Position numbers and translations under genes: made by a program. Shown piece after piece: positions 9,294 through 17,138 of a DNA stretch of 61,837 bases. Origin of the DNA: Flavobacterium macrobrachii (GTDB lineage Bacteria; Bacteroidota; Bacteroidia; Flavobacteriales; Flavobacteriaceae); NCBI RefSeq assembly GCF_014486675.1, contig NZ_JACTAC010000010.1, positions 1-61,837 of the forward strand, given 5' to 3'. The notes under the pieces are model-generated. The model saw only the letters and a program-made list of their open reading frames with translations. It was not told the DNA's origin and ran no database searches. Positions within the stretch are counted from its first letter, which is position 1; each line of letters begins with the position of its first letter.

Positions 9294-10109
9294 ATGGTTA
9301 CATTACAAAACGTTATTGAAACGGCTTGGGACAACCGAGCTTTACTACAAGAAGAATTAACAATTAACGCTATCAAAGAAGTTATTGCTTTGCTTGACGC
9401 AGGAACTTTGCGTGTTGCTGAACCAAGTTCTACTGGTTGGCAAGTAAATGAATGGGTAAAAAAAGCGGTTGTAATGTATTTTCCAATTCAAAAAATGGAA
9501 ACTTGGGAAGCAGGCATTTTTGAATATCATGACAAAATGCTTTTGAAAACAGGTTATGCCGAAAAAGGAATTCGAGTTGTTCCACCAGCAACAGCAAGAT
9601 ATGGTGCTTACATTTCTAAAGGTGTGATTTTAATGCCAAGTTATGTAAACATTGGCGCTTATGTTGATGAAGGAACAATGGTTGATACTTGGGCAACGGT
9701 TGGAAGTTGTGCTCAAATTGGTAAAGACGTTCACCTTTCTGGTGGCGTTGGAATTGGCGGTGTTTTGGAACCATTGCAAGCTGCACCAGTAATTATTGAA
9801 GATGGCGCATTTATTGGTTCGAGATGTATTGTGGTTGAAGGTGTTCGTGTAGAAAAAGAAGCTGTTCTTGGTGCCAATGTTTGCTTAACTGCTTCTACCA
9901 AAATTATTGACGTTACTGGCGATGAACCTGTTGAATATAAAGGATTTGTTCCGGCACGTTCGGTTGTAATTCCAGGAAGTTATACTAAAAAATTTGCTGC
10001 TGGCGATTATCAAGTTCCATGCGCATTGATCATTGGAACAAGAAAACCATCAACCGATTTAAAAACATCTCTTAATAATGCATTGAGAGAATATGATGTA
10101 GCAGTTTAA
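9294..10109 (+). CDS. dapD: 2,3,4,5-tetrahydropyridine-2,6-dicarboxylate N-succinyltransferase
   Basis: Acyl-CoA-dependent acylation step of the lysine/meso-diaminopimelate pathway, needed for peptidoglycan. The 271-aa protein has the helical N-terminal domain and a left-handed beta-helix of hexapeptide repeats (MPSYVNIGAYVDEGTMVD, CAQIGKDVHLSGGVGIGG), followed by EPLQAAPVIIEDGAFIGSRC, which is diagnostic for DapD. Length and start are standard. It is monocistronic, with its own promoter and a hairpin terminator overlapping the convergent glycosyltransferase gene. Confidence 0.96.
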   Translation: MVTLQNVIETAWDNRALLQEELTINAIKEVIALLDAGTLRVAEPSSTGWQVNEWVKKAVVMYFPIQKMETWEAGIFEYHDKMLLKTGYAEKGIRVVPPATARYGAYISKGVILMPSYVNIGAYVDEGTMVDTWATVGSCAQIGKDVHLSGGVGIGGVLEPLQAAPVIIEDGAFIGSRCIVVEGVRVEKEAVLGANVCLTASTKIIDVTGDEPVEYKGFVPARSVVIPGSYTKKFAAGDYQVPCALIIGTRKPSTDLKTSLNNALREYDVAV

Positions 10110-10132
10110 TTTTCTGAAATAAAAAATATAGT

Positions 10133-10182
10133 AAAATCTATGAGTTTATCGCCAATTGGGCAAGCTCATAGATTTTTTTTAT
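10133..10182 (+). terminator. dapD terminator overlapping a convergent CDS
   Basis: Stem AAAATCTATGAG/CTCATAGATTTT with a loop of about 20 nt and eight T on the plus strand. The right arm and loop lie inside the last codons of the convergent GT4 gene, which ends at 10138, so one sequence serves as coding end and terminator. Confidence 0.8.
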
Positions 10183-11253
10183 TTGCTTTTCTTGGAAGTG
10201 GTTTTCAATAATATGTTCTCTTCCTGCTTGTCCCATTTCTTTAGCTTTTGCTGGATTTTCTAGAAGTTGTATCATAAAATCTGCCATAGCATTTTCGTCT
10301 TTTTCTTCAACTAAAAAACCTGTTTTTCCGTGAATTACGGCTTCTTTAATTCCGCCGTGAAGTGTGCTTACAACTGGTAAAGCCGAAGCACTTGCTTCTA
10401 GAATTCCGAGTGGTGTTCCTTCCATATCGCCATTAGAAGCTGTGATAGAATGCTGTACAAATGCCAATGAATTCCCCATCAAATTAGCAATTTCATCCGA
10501 ATTAAGAACGCCAGTAAAATGAACCGAATTTGAAATATTTAATTCATCAACTAGTTTTTGACATTCTTCATACAAACCGGTTTTTCCACCAACCATAACT
10601 AATTTAGCTTCGGGAAATTGTTGTAATGCTTTATTGAACGCTCGAATGGTAAACAGTGGACCTTTTTTTTCTGTAAATCGTCCAACAGCTAGAAAAGTAT
10701 TGGTATTGTTGTTTTCGGATATTGGTTTGAATTTTGAAACATCAACACCATAAGGAATAAGCTTCAGTTTTTCGGGAATTGCTCCAACTGCTATTAACTT
10801 ATTTTTCATGACTTCTGAAACCGCAATGGTGAAAGTTGCATATTCAAACATTGCTTTGTATTTAGTTTTGTACTCTTTCAAAAGTCTTTTATCGGTTGCA
10901 TCATGTCCGTGAAAAATTACAACTAAAGGAATATTCAACGCTTTACAAACTGGTACCATGTGCGCGCCAGGCATTCCATAATTTGCCAAAACAACTTCGA
11001 TTTTATTGTCTTTCAGGTATTTTTTTACGGCATAATTTCCGAAGAAATTGTTTCTTCCTAAAAACAATTTTACCACTTTGTGAATTGCCCATAAAAATTT
11101 AGACGTCAACAAAGTTCCATCTTCTTTTTTCTCAGGAAGTCGTCCGCTATGAATAGTATAAACATCAGCCCAATTTTTAAAACCCGCAATTTGATCACGA
11201 ATAAAAGTTTCGGAATAAGCATTTCTACTGGAACGAGTTATACAAATACGCAT
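10138..11253 (-). CDS. Glycosyltransferase family 4
   Basis: GT-B fold transferase of 371 aa. The C-terminal half has the family signature: AVGRFTEKKGP, then a nucleotide-sugar pocket ending in SITASNGDMEGTPLGILEASASALPVV with the conserved EGTPLGILEA. The N-terminal half is an acceptor-side Rossmann domain (VVIFHGHDATDKRLL). It probably adds a sugar in surface-polysaccharide or LPS-core synthesis on the cytoplasmic face. It is followed by two GT2 genes (read in the order GT2, GT2, GT4 on the minus strand, gaps 33 and 18 bp), so the three form one operon. Donor and acceptor cannot be told. Confidence 0.88.
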   Translation of the reverse strand: MRICITRSSRNAYSETFIRDQIAGFKNWADVYTIHSGRLPEKKEDGTLLTSKFLWAIHKVVKLFLGRNNFFGNYAVKKYLKDNKIEVVLANYGMPGAHMVPVCKALNIPLVVIFHGHDATDKRLLKEYKTKYKAMFEYATFTIAVSEVMKNKLIAVGAIPEKLKLIPYGVDVSKFKPISENNNTNTFLAVGRFTEKKGPLFTIRAFNKALQQFPEAKLVMVGGKTGLYEECQKLVDELNISNSVHFTGVLNSDEIANLMGNSLAFVQHSITASNGDMEGTPLGILEASASALPVVSTLHGGIKEAVIHGKTGFLVEEKDENAMADFMIQLLENPAKAKEMGQAGREHIIENHFQEKQIKKIYELAQLAINS

Positions 11254-11271
11254 AGCTTTTTTTGAGTTTAA

Positions 11272-12087
11272 TTAAAGATTAGAATCAATACCGATTGGTG
11301 TTTTGACTACTTTATTTTTTCTGGTGTTTTCTCGGATGGCATGATTTTTTTTCCATGTTTCTTCGTTTACGTAACCGCGTTTATGATCAAGATGAACACA
11401 AATAGCTGAATAACGTATTTGTTTGGATTTCAAACCTTTATTGAAAAGCCTTTCGCCCAATTCTCTATCTTGTCCGCCATATTGCATTTCTTGATTAAAA
11501 CCGTTGACTTCCATCAAATCTTGTTTCCAACCCGAAGAATTATGTCCGTTCCAAGAAGCATTAGTTGGCGTTACAAAATTTAAGATTTTGGAACCTAAAC
11601 CCGAGGCTAAAAATTTAATATTTTTAAAACTTGACGGCAAACCATTGGCTTTTAACCAATTCAAATCAAAACATCTTTGATTGATAATATCGTCTTTTGA
11701 AATTAATTTGGAAATATCCATTGGCAATTTAAAATAACCACCTGAAAGAAAATAACCTTTTTCTCTGAACTTACCATGAACTTCTACAAAATCTTTCCTT
11801 GGAATGCAATCACCATCAGTAAAAATTAAATAATCGGAAGTTGAAGCTAAAATGGCTTTATTCAAAATTTGCGATTTTTGAAAACCATTATCTTCTTGCC
11901 AAACATGAATAATTGGAATATCAATTTCGGTTCTTAATTTATCTATCAAATTTTTGGTAGCTTCACGCGAACCGTCATCGGCAATTATAATTTCGAAGTT
12001 TCGAAACGTTTGCACGCTAAAACCTAGTATCACTTTTTCAAGCCATTCTTCTGAATTATAAGTACTAAATATGACCGATATTTCCAT
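11272..12087 (-). CDS. Glycosyltransferase family 2 (copy 1)
   Basis: GT-A fold transferase of 271 aa. The N-terminus VIFSTYNSEEWLEKVILG and IIADDGS carry the nucleotide-binding Asp residues, and FTDGDCIPRKDF the DxD-like metal motif. The C-terminal part, with YGGQDRELGERLFNKG, resembles the galactosyltransferase C-terminal domain (Glyco_transf_7C). It is a clear paralogue of the next gene: the same domains, the same length, and shared blocks such as SKQIRYSAICVHLDH. It probably acts in the same glycan. It sits between the other GT2 and the GT4. Confidence 0.88.
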   Translation of the reverse strand: MEISVIFSTYNSEEWLEKVILGFSVQTFRNFEIIIADDGSREATKNLIDKLRTEIDIPIIHVWQEDNGFQKSQILNKAILASTSDYLIFTDGDCIPRKDFVEVHGKFREKGYFLSGGYFKLPMDISKLISKDDIINQRCFDLNWLKANGLPSSFKNIKFLASGLGSKILNFVTPTNASWNGHNSSGWKQDLMEVNGFNQEMQYGGQDRELGERLFNKGLKSKQIRYSAICVHLDHKRGYVNEETWKKNHAIRENTRKNKVVKTPIGIDSNL

Positions 12088-12120
12088 TTATTTTAATTTT
12101 CGTTGCAAAATTACACTTTT

Positions 12121-12933
12121 TTATTCTTTGTCAATTCCTGATGTTATCCAAGTAACTTTATTTTTTTGATTAAATTTTCGAACTTCGGAATTGAATTTCA
12201 CTTTTTCGGGATTGACATAACTTCGAGTATGATCGAGATGAACACAAATTGCCGAATAGCGTATTTGTTTAGACAACAACCCATTATTAAACAATCGTTC
12301 ACCCATTTCTCGATCTTCGCCACCATATTCTAACAATTCATTAAAACCATTTATCGCTAGAATATCATTTTTAAATCCGGAAGAATTATGTCCGTTCCAA
12401 GAACGCTTTGTTGGCGTAATCCAATTCATAAAACCAGCAAAATAACGATTTCCAGTAAGCTTTGATAATTTGAAATTTGTTTTCAATCCTTGCTTTTTCA
12501 ACCAAGAAATTTTGAAACAATCTTGATTGATAATGTCGTCATCTGAAATAGTTTTGGAAATCGACATTGGCAATTTAAAATAACCACCTGAAAGAAAAAA
12601 TCCGTTCTCCTTGTATTGTAAATGTGTTTCCACAAAATCTTTTCTTGGAACGCAATCACCATCGGTAAAAAGCAAATAGTCAGAACTGGATTGAAGTATG
12701 GCTTGATTGAGAATTTTACATTTTCTAAAACCTAAATCTTCGTGCCAAACGTGTTGAATGGGATGCAAAAACTTTTGCTGAAAAAAATCAATTACTGCTT
12801 TAGTTTTTGAAGTCGAACCATCATCGGCAATGATTATCTCAAAATCTTTTTCTGACTGTACAGAATATCCCAGCAACACTTTGTGCAACCATTCTTCGGA
12901 ATTGTAAGTAGAGATAATTATGGACAACTTCAT
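12121..12933 (-). CDS. Glycosyltransferase family 2 (copy 2)
   Basis: GT-A fold transferase of 270 aa, paralogous to the downstream GT2. Motifs are LSIIISTYNSEEWLHKV, IIADDGS, FTDGDCVPRKDF and YGGEDREMGERLFNNG. The ATG at 12933 gives MKLSIIIS, matching the paralogue's MEISVIFS; the frame stays open to a TTG at 12942, which lies inside the promoter -7 box. First gene of the GT2-GT2-GT4 operon, divergent from the Stealth gene. The pair probably arose by tandem duplication and then specialised for different acceptors (inference). Confidence 0.88.
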   Translation of the reverse strand: MKLSIIISTYNSEEWLHKVLLGYSVQSEKDFEIIIADDGSTSKTKAVIDFFQQKFLHPIQHVWHEDLGFRKCKILNQAILQSSSDYLLFTDGDCVPRKDFVETHLQYKENGFFLSGGYFKLPMSISKTISDDDIINQDCFKISWLKKQGLKTNFKLSKLTGNRYFAGFMNWITPTKRSWNGHNSSGFKNDILAINGFNELLEYGGEDREMGERLFNNGLLSKQIRYSAICVHLDHTRSYVNPEKVKFNSEVRKFNQKNKVTWITSGIDKE

Positions 12934-12939
12934 ACTATA

Positions 12940-12972
12940 CAAACATAAAGAATAAATTGGATTTTAAGCAAA
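12940..12972 (-). promoter_or_regulatory. Promoter of the GT operon, possibly leaderless
   Basis: On the minus strand TTTG (12969-12972), a 21-bp spacer, then TATGTTTG (12940-12947). The -7 box ends only 6 nt before the ATG at 12933, so the transcript may start at or next to the start codon. Confidence 0.45.
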
Positions 12973-13046
12973 AGTTGGACTATCGTTTTTTAGGATTGAA
13001 AAAAAAACTAATTTTACCAAAAATACTAAGACCAATCTCAAAACAA

Positions 13047-14024
13047 ATGACCAATCAACTGAAAAGCAATTTTGATATCGATGCTGTAATTTTATGGGTT
13101 GATGGAAGCGATGAAAAGCATATCCAAAAATTATCGCAATATGTTGAAAACAAATCTTTACTGGATAAAAAAGGTTTTTTAACGCGCTATTTACAAGTTG
13201 ATGAGATTGAATATTGTGTAAAATCAATACAACGATTTGCGCCTTATGTTCGAAATATTTACATCATTACAGACAATCAAATTCCTTCGTTTTTAAAAAA
13301 TCAATCCAATAATTCGGAATTTGAAAACGTAAAAATCATTGATCATAAAGTCATTTTTAAAGGATTTGAACAGTATTTACCAACGTTCAACTGCTATCCA
13401 ATTGAAACGATGATGTCGCGAATTCCCGATTTGGCTGAACATTTCATTTATTTTAACGACGATATGTTTATTGTAAAAGAAACCAAACCAACCGATTTTT
13501 TTACAGCCAATGGTTATCCAGTTTTGAGAGGAAAATGGACCAATTTTGACACTAATAGTTTTAAAGAATTTTTGAGAAAAATTGGCATCAAAAAACGACG
13601 CATTTCAAAAGTTACTTATAAAAAATCTCAAGAAAACTCGGCCAAAATGCTCGAAATGAATCAGTATTTAAAAGTTAGTCACACGCCTTTTCCAATGCGA
13701 AAATCACCCTTCAACGATTATCTCGATAAAAATACTGACATTATGATTAACAGTATCAAACATCGTTTTAGAGATTCTTCTCATTTTATGATACAACTTC
13801 ATGCAGCACATTTGGAAATATTGAACAATACTTATGAATTGAAAAAAAACTACAACTTAGTTCATTTTGGTTCTACCGAAAAATCGATGCTTTGGATAAA
13901 ATCGAAGTTGTTTTTAACTGAAAAAGACAAAAGCAAACTATTCGTAAACATTCAAAGTTTGGATCTTTACCCCAAAGAAAAAATTGATTATATCTTAAAT
14001 TGGTTGGATAGAATTTTAAAATAA
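13047..14024 (+). CDS. Stealth family sugar-phosphate transferase
   Basis: Member of the Stealth family, which transfers hexose-1-phosphate units in capsule or cell-wall polymers and includes the domain of human GNPTAB. The conserved regions appear in order: CR1 IDAVILWVDGSDEKH, CR2 from RYLQVDEIEYCVKSIQRFAP through YFNDDMFI, CR3 around SHTPFPMRKSPF, and a CR4-like FMIQLHAAHLEI. The ATG at 13047 gives 325 aa with CR1 near the N-terminus. The frame is open back to a TTG at 12957, adding 30 basic residues, so a longer form is possible. Divergent from the GT2-GT2-GT4 operon, it probably decorates the same surface glycan. Confidence 0.85.
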   Translation: MTNQLKSNFDIDAVILWVDGSDEKHIQKLSQYVENKSLLDKKGFLTRYLQVDEIEYCVKSIQRFAPYVRNIYIITDNQIPSFLKNQSNNSEFENVKIIDHKVIFKGFEQYLPTFNCYPIETMMSRIPDLAEHFIYFNDDMFIVKETKPTDFFTANGYPVLRGKWTNFDTNSFKEFLRKIGIKKRRISKVTYKKSQENSAKMLEMNQYLKVSHTPFPMRKSPFNDYLDKNTDIMINSIKHRFRDSSHFMIQLHAAHLEILNNTYELKKNYNLVHFGSTEKSMLWIKSKLFLTEKDKSKLFVNIQSLDLYPKEKIDYILNWLDRILK

Positions 14025-14906
14025 TTATATAGGTTTCTTATTCCTATGTTTCCATCTTTTGTGCGTCCAAAGATAAAATTCTGGAGCTTCAAGTATTTGT
14101 TGTTCTACTTTTCTTAGAAATGTTTCCGTAATTTCAAAATCAGGAACTGACTTGGCATCATCGGTTAATAATTCAAATTCCATTTCATAAAAACCTCTTT
14201 TTACTTTTTTAATTTTCATAAACATAATGTTCATGTCAAACTTTTTAGCAAGCATTTCGGCACCAGTATAAACAGGAACTTCAATTCCCATGAATTTACT
14301 CCAATAGGTTTTTTGTTTTACTTGTGGTGATTGATCACTGGCAAAACCATACAAACCTTTGACTCCTTTTTCATTGTTTGATTCAATAGTTGGAACGGTT
14401 TCTTTGGTCGTAATCAAGTATGCCTTAAAACGTGAACGTATTTTTTTTACTAAATCGTCAAAATACTTATTATTTATTCGTTTGTAAATGGCAAAACCCT
14501 CAAAAGTAATTCGGCTATTAATAGAAATACTCCATTCATAACTAGCATAATGACCACACATTAAAGCAATACTTTTTCCTTGTTTTTCTATTTCTAAATA
14601 ATAATCTACATTCTTCAAAACAAATCTTTTCTCGATTTCTTTTACCGAAATCGTCATTGTTTTTATCATTTCAAGAAACATATCACACAAATGTTTATAT
14701 GATTTCTTTTCTACAAGAAGTCGATCCTTTTCACTCAAATGAGGCAAAGCCAAAGCTAGATTCTCTCGAACTGTTTTTTTTCGATAACCAATAATTCGGT
14801 AAACCAAAATATAAACACAATCGGAAAAAATATACAGCAATCTGAACGGCAGAATTGAAATTAAAAAAAGGATTGGGTATAAAAGTATATAAAGTAGAAA
14901 TTGCAT
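14025..14906 (-). CDS. LpxL/HtrB-like lysophospholipid acyltransferase
   Basis: Membrane acyltransferase of 293 aa, probably adding a secondary acyl chain to lipid A or a related lipid. An N-terminal membrane anchor (FLLYILLYPILFLISILPF) precedes the HX4E catalytic motif in GHYASYEW and the LpxL-type blocks GLYGFASDQSP and FYLWTHKRWK. The frame continues to 15026, but the ATG at 14906 directly precedes the anchor helix and lies after a -7 box. It is convergent with the Stealth gene (1 bp apart), adjoining the glycan cluster, so both may contribute to LPS. Confidence 0.85.
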   Translation of the reverse strand: MQFLLYILLYPILFLISILPFRLLYIFSDCVYILVYRIIGYRKKTVRENLALALPHLSEKDRLLVEKKSYKHLCDMFLEMIKTMTISVKEIEKRFVLKNVDYYLEIEKQGKSIALMCGHYASYEWSISINSRITFEGFAIYKRINNKYFDDLVKKIRSRFKAYLITTKETVPTIESNNEKGVKGLYGFASDQSPQVKQKTYWSKFMGIEVPVYTGAEMLAKKFDMNIMFMKIKKVKRGFYEMEFELLTDDAKSVPDFEITETFLRKVEQQILEAPEFYLWTHKRWKHRNKKPI

Positions 14907-14920
14907 TTTTATTTTTTTTG

Positions 14921-14928
14921 CAAATATA
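14921..14928 (-). promoter_or_regulatory. -7 box of the acyltransferase gene
   Basis: TATATTTG on the minus strand, 14 bp before the ATG at 14906. No clear -33 box. Confidence 0.4.
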
Positions 14929-14956
14929 ACCAAAACTAAATTCTGATTGTTTACCT

Positions 14957-14964
14957 TATCTTTG
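14957..14964 (+). promoter_or_regulatory. -7 box of the tsaC gene
   Basis: TATCTTTG, 17 bp before the ATG at 14982. It sits back to back with the acyltransferase -7 box in a 75-bp divergent intergenic region. Confidence 0.45.
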
Positions 14965-14981
14965 CTAAAATTTTGAAAAAA

Positions 14982-15548
14982 ATGAATATCAACGAAGAAG
15001 TTCATAAAGCCTTTGAAGTAATCCAAAACGGAGGAATTATTCTTTATCCAACTGATACGGTTTGGGGAATTGGCTGTGATGCTACAAATCCAGAAGCAAT
15101 CAAAAAAATCTACGCTTTAAAACAACGCGAAGAGAGCAAAAGTATGATTTGCTTAATGAATGGCGAAAAAATGATGTACAATGTTTTCAAAGAAATTCCA
15201 GAAGTAGCTTGGCAAATTTTGGATTTATCCGAGAAACCAACCACTTTAATTCTAGATAATCCGAGAAACGTAGCTGACAACATTATTGCGGAAGACAAAA
15301 CTCTTGGAGTAAGAATTGTCAAAGAACCTTTTTGCTTCAAATTGATGGAGCGAATGAAAAAACCATTGGTATCGACTTCAGCAAATATTTCGGGTATGTT
15401 TACCCCTAAATCTTTCAAAGAAATTGCTCCCGAAATTATAAATGGTGTTGACTATGTTGTAAATTTGCACCGCGAAAAAATTTGTGACAAACCATCAACG
15501 ATTATTAAGTTGACCAATGATAGTCAAGTAACAATTATACGTAAATAA
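14982..15548 (+). CDS. tsaC: L-threonylcarbamoyladenylate synthase (Sua5/YrdC/YciO family)
   Basis: Makes threonylcarbamoyl-AMP from threonine, bicarbonate and ATP for the t6A37 modification of ANN-decoding tRNAs. The 188-aa protein has the YrdC-fold motifs GGIILYPTDTVWGIGCDA, KQREESKSMICL (the KxR + SK site) and the late PLVSTSANISG. The length corresponds to the single-domain TsaC form. The ATG at 14982 is used; the upstream in-frame TTG at 14973 lies only 8 bp past the -7 box. The next gene, cca, also acts in tRNA maturation. Confidence 0.92.
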   Translation: MNINEEVHKAFEVIQNGGIILYPTDTVWGIGCDATNPEAIKKIYALKQREESKSMICLMNGEKMMYNVFKEIPEVAWQILDLSEKPTTLILDNPRNVADNIIAEDKTLGVRIVKEPFCFKLMERMKKPLVSTSANISGMFTPKSFKEIAPEIINGVDYVVNLHREKICDKPSTIIKLTNDSQVTIIRK

Positions 15549-15559
15549 AACACTACTCG

Positions 15560-15632
15560 TTGTCATTCCGAGGAACGAGGAATCTCATCAAACTATTCTG
15601 ATTATGAGATTCCTCGTTCCTCGGAATGACAA
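15560..15632. repeat. Perfect 29-bp inverted repeat (REP-like palindrome)
   Basis: Two perfect 29-bp arms (15560-15588 and 15604-15632) with a 15-nt loop. The core of each arm is TCATTCCGAGGAACGAGGAA or its complement. The element lies in the 99-bp gap between tsaC and cca and is far more GC-rich than its surroundings. It has no trailing T-run, so it is not a typical terminator. Arms of this kind resemble dispersed palindromes I remember from Bacteroidetes genomes; copy number here is unknown. Confidence 0.9.
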
Positions 15633-15647
15633 GATTGAAAATAAATT

Positions 15648-17063
15648 ATGAACTACAAAACAGCCTTAAACAATCCAATATTTGAAATAATCTCCAAAGC
15701 GAGCCAAGAACTTAACCTTGAAAGTTATGTTATTGGTGGTTTTGTTCGTGATTTTTTATTGCAACGCGATTTTAAAAAAGACATTGATGTTGTAGCTGTT
15801 GGTTCTGGAATTGATTTGGCATTAAAGGTTTCGGAATTGTTGCCAAACAAACCTAAAGTTCAAGTTTTTAAGAATTATGGAACAGCAATGCTTCGTCACA
15901 AAGAAATTGACATTGAATTTGTTGGCGCGCGAAAAGAAAGTTATACAGAAGAAAGCCGTAATCCAACTGTTGAAAACGGAACATTAGAAGATGACCAAAA
16001 TCGACGTGATTTTACTATAAATGCGTTAGCTTTTTCATTAAATCCAACTAATTATGGTGAACTGATTGATCCGTTCAATGGATTGCAGGATTTAGAAAAC
16101 AAAATTATCAAAACGCCTTTAAATCCTGACATTACCTATTCTGATGACCCGTTGCGAATGTTACGAGGAATTCGTTTTGCTACGCAATTAAATTTTACCA
16201 TCGAAGAAAAATCGTTACAAGCCATTGCCGATAATAAAGACCGAATAAAAATTATTTCAGGTGAAAGAATTGTGGATGAATTAAACAAAATTCTGGCAAC
16301 CGAAAAACCGTCCATTGGATTTTTACATTTATACAAAACTGGTTTACTCGATATTATTTTACCCGAATTGACTGCGTTAAACAATGTAGAAGAAATTGAA
16401 GGTCATACACATAAAAACAATTTCTATCACACCTTAGAAGTTGTCGACAATATTTGTCCAAATACTGATGATTTGTGGCTTCGTTGGTCGGCATTGTTGC
16501 ACGATATTGGAAAAGCACCAACAAAAAAATTCAATAAAAAACAAGGTTGGACATTTCACGGACACGAATTTTTGGGCGGAAAAATGGTCAAAAAAATATT
16601 TGAGCGTTTGCACATGCCATTAAATCATAAAATGAAGTTTGTTCAAAAAATGGTGATGATGAGTTCGCGACCAATTGTTTTGGCAGAAGAAATTGTTACT
16701 GATTCGGCTGTACGACGATTGGTTTTTGATGCCGGCGAAGATGTTGATAATTTAATGACACTTTGTGAAGCTGATATTACCACCAAAAACCCGAAGAAAT
16801 TCAAGAAATACCACGATAATTTTGATATTGTTCGCAAGAAAATCATTGAAGTAGAAGAACGTGATCGTGTTCGAAATTTTCAACCACCAATTTCGGGAGA
16901 AGAAATTATGGAACTATTCAACTTAAAGCCATCTCGTGAAATTGGCATTCTAAAAGAAGCCGTAAAAGAAGCCATTCTCGAAGGAGAAATTCAAAATGAG
17001 TATCAAGCGGCTTTGGATTTTGTTTTAAAAAGAGCAGAAAAATTAGGATTGAAAAAAATATAA
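15648..17063 (+). CDS. cca: CCA tRNA nucleotidyltransferase with HD domain
   Basis: Adds or repairs the 3'-CCA of tRNAs. The 471-aa protein has the class II nucleotidyltransferase head with GGFVRDFLL and the catalytic DxD in KDIDVVAVG, the RRDFTINALAF motif, the R-rich DPLRMLRGIRFA block, and a C-terminal HD phosphohydrolase-like domain (HTHKNNFYHTLEVV, SALLHDIGKAPT). The tRNA-Pro at 56515 has no encoded CCA, so this enzyme is needed. The start ATG is 99 bp after tsaC. A poly(A) polymerase role is possible for the family, but the motif order fits Cca. Confidence 0.92.
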   Translation: MNYKTALNNPIFEIISKASQELNLESYVIGGFVRDFLLQRDFKKDIDVVAVGSGIDLALKVSELLPNKPKVQVFKNYGTAMLRHKEIDIEFVGARKESYTEESRNPTVENGTLEDDQNRRDFTINALAFSLNPTNYGELIDPFNGLQDLENKIIKTPLNPDITYSDDPLRMLRGIRFATQLNFTIEEKSLQAIADNKDRIKIISGERIVDELNKILATEKPSIGFLHLYKTGLLDIILPELTALNNVEEIEGHTHKNNFYHTLEVVDNICPNTDDLWLRWSALLHDIGKAPTKKFNKKQGWTFHGHEFLGGKMVKKIFERLHMPLNHKMKFVQKMVMMSSRPIVLAEEIVTDSAVRRLVFDAGEDVDNLMTLCEADITTKNPKKFKKYHDNFDIVRKKIIEVEERDRVRNFQPPISGEEIMELFNLKPSREIGILKEAVKEAILEGEIQNEYQAALDFVLKRAEKLGLKKI

Positions 17064-17115
17064 AATTTTGGTATTAGATTAACTATTGTTATATGTTTTT
17101 TTATTCATCAATACT

Positions 17116-17123
17116 TAATTTTG
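17116..17123 (+). promoter_or_regulatory. -7 box of the heme A synthase gene
   Basis: TAATTTTG, 15 bp before the GTG start at 17139. No clear -33 box at the usual distance. Confidence 0.4.
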
Positions 17124-17138
17124 TAAAAATAAAAAATT

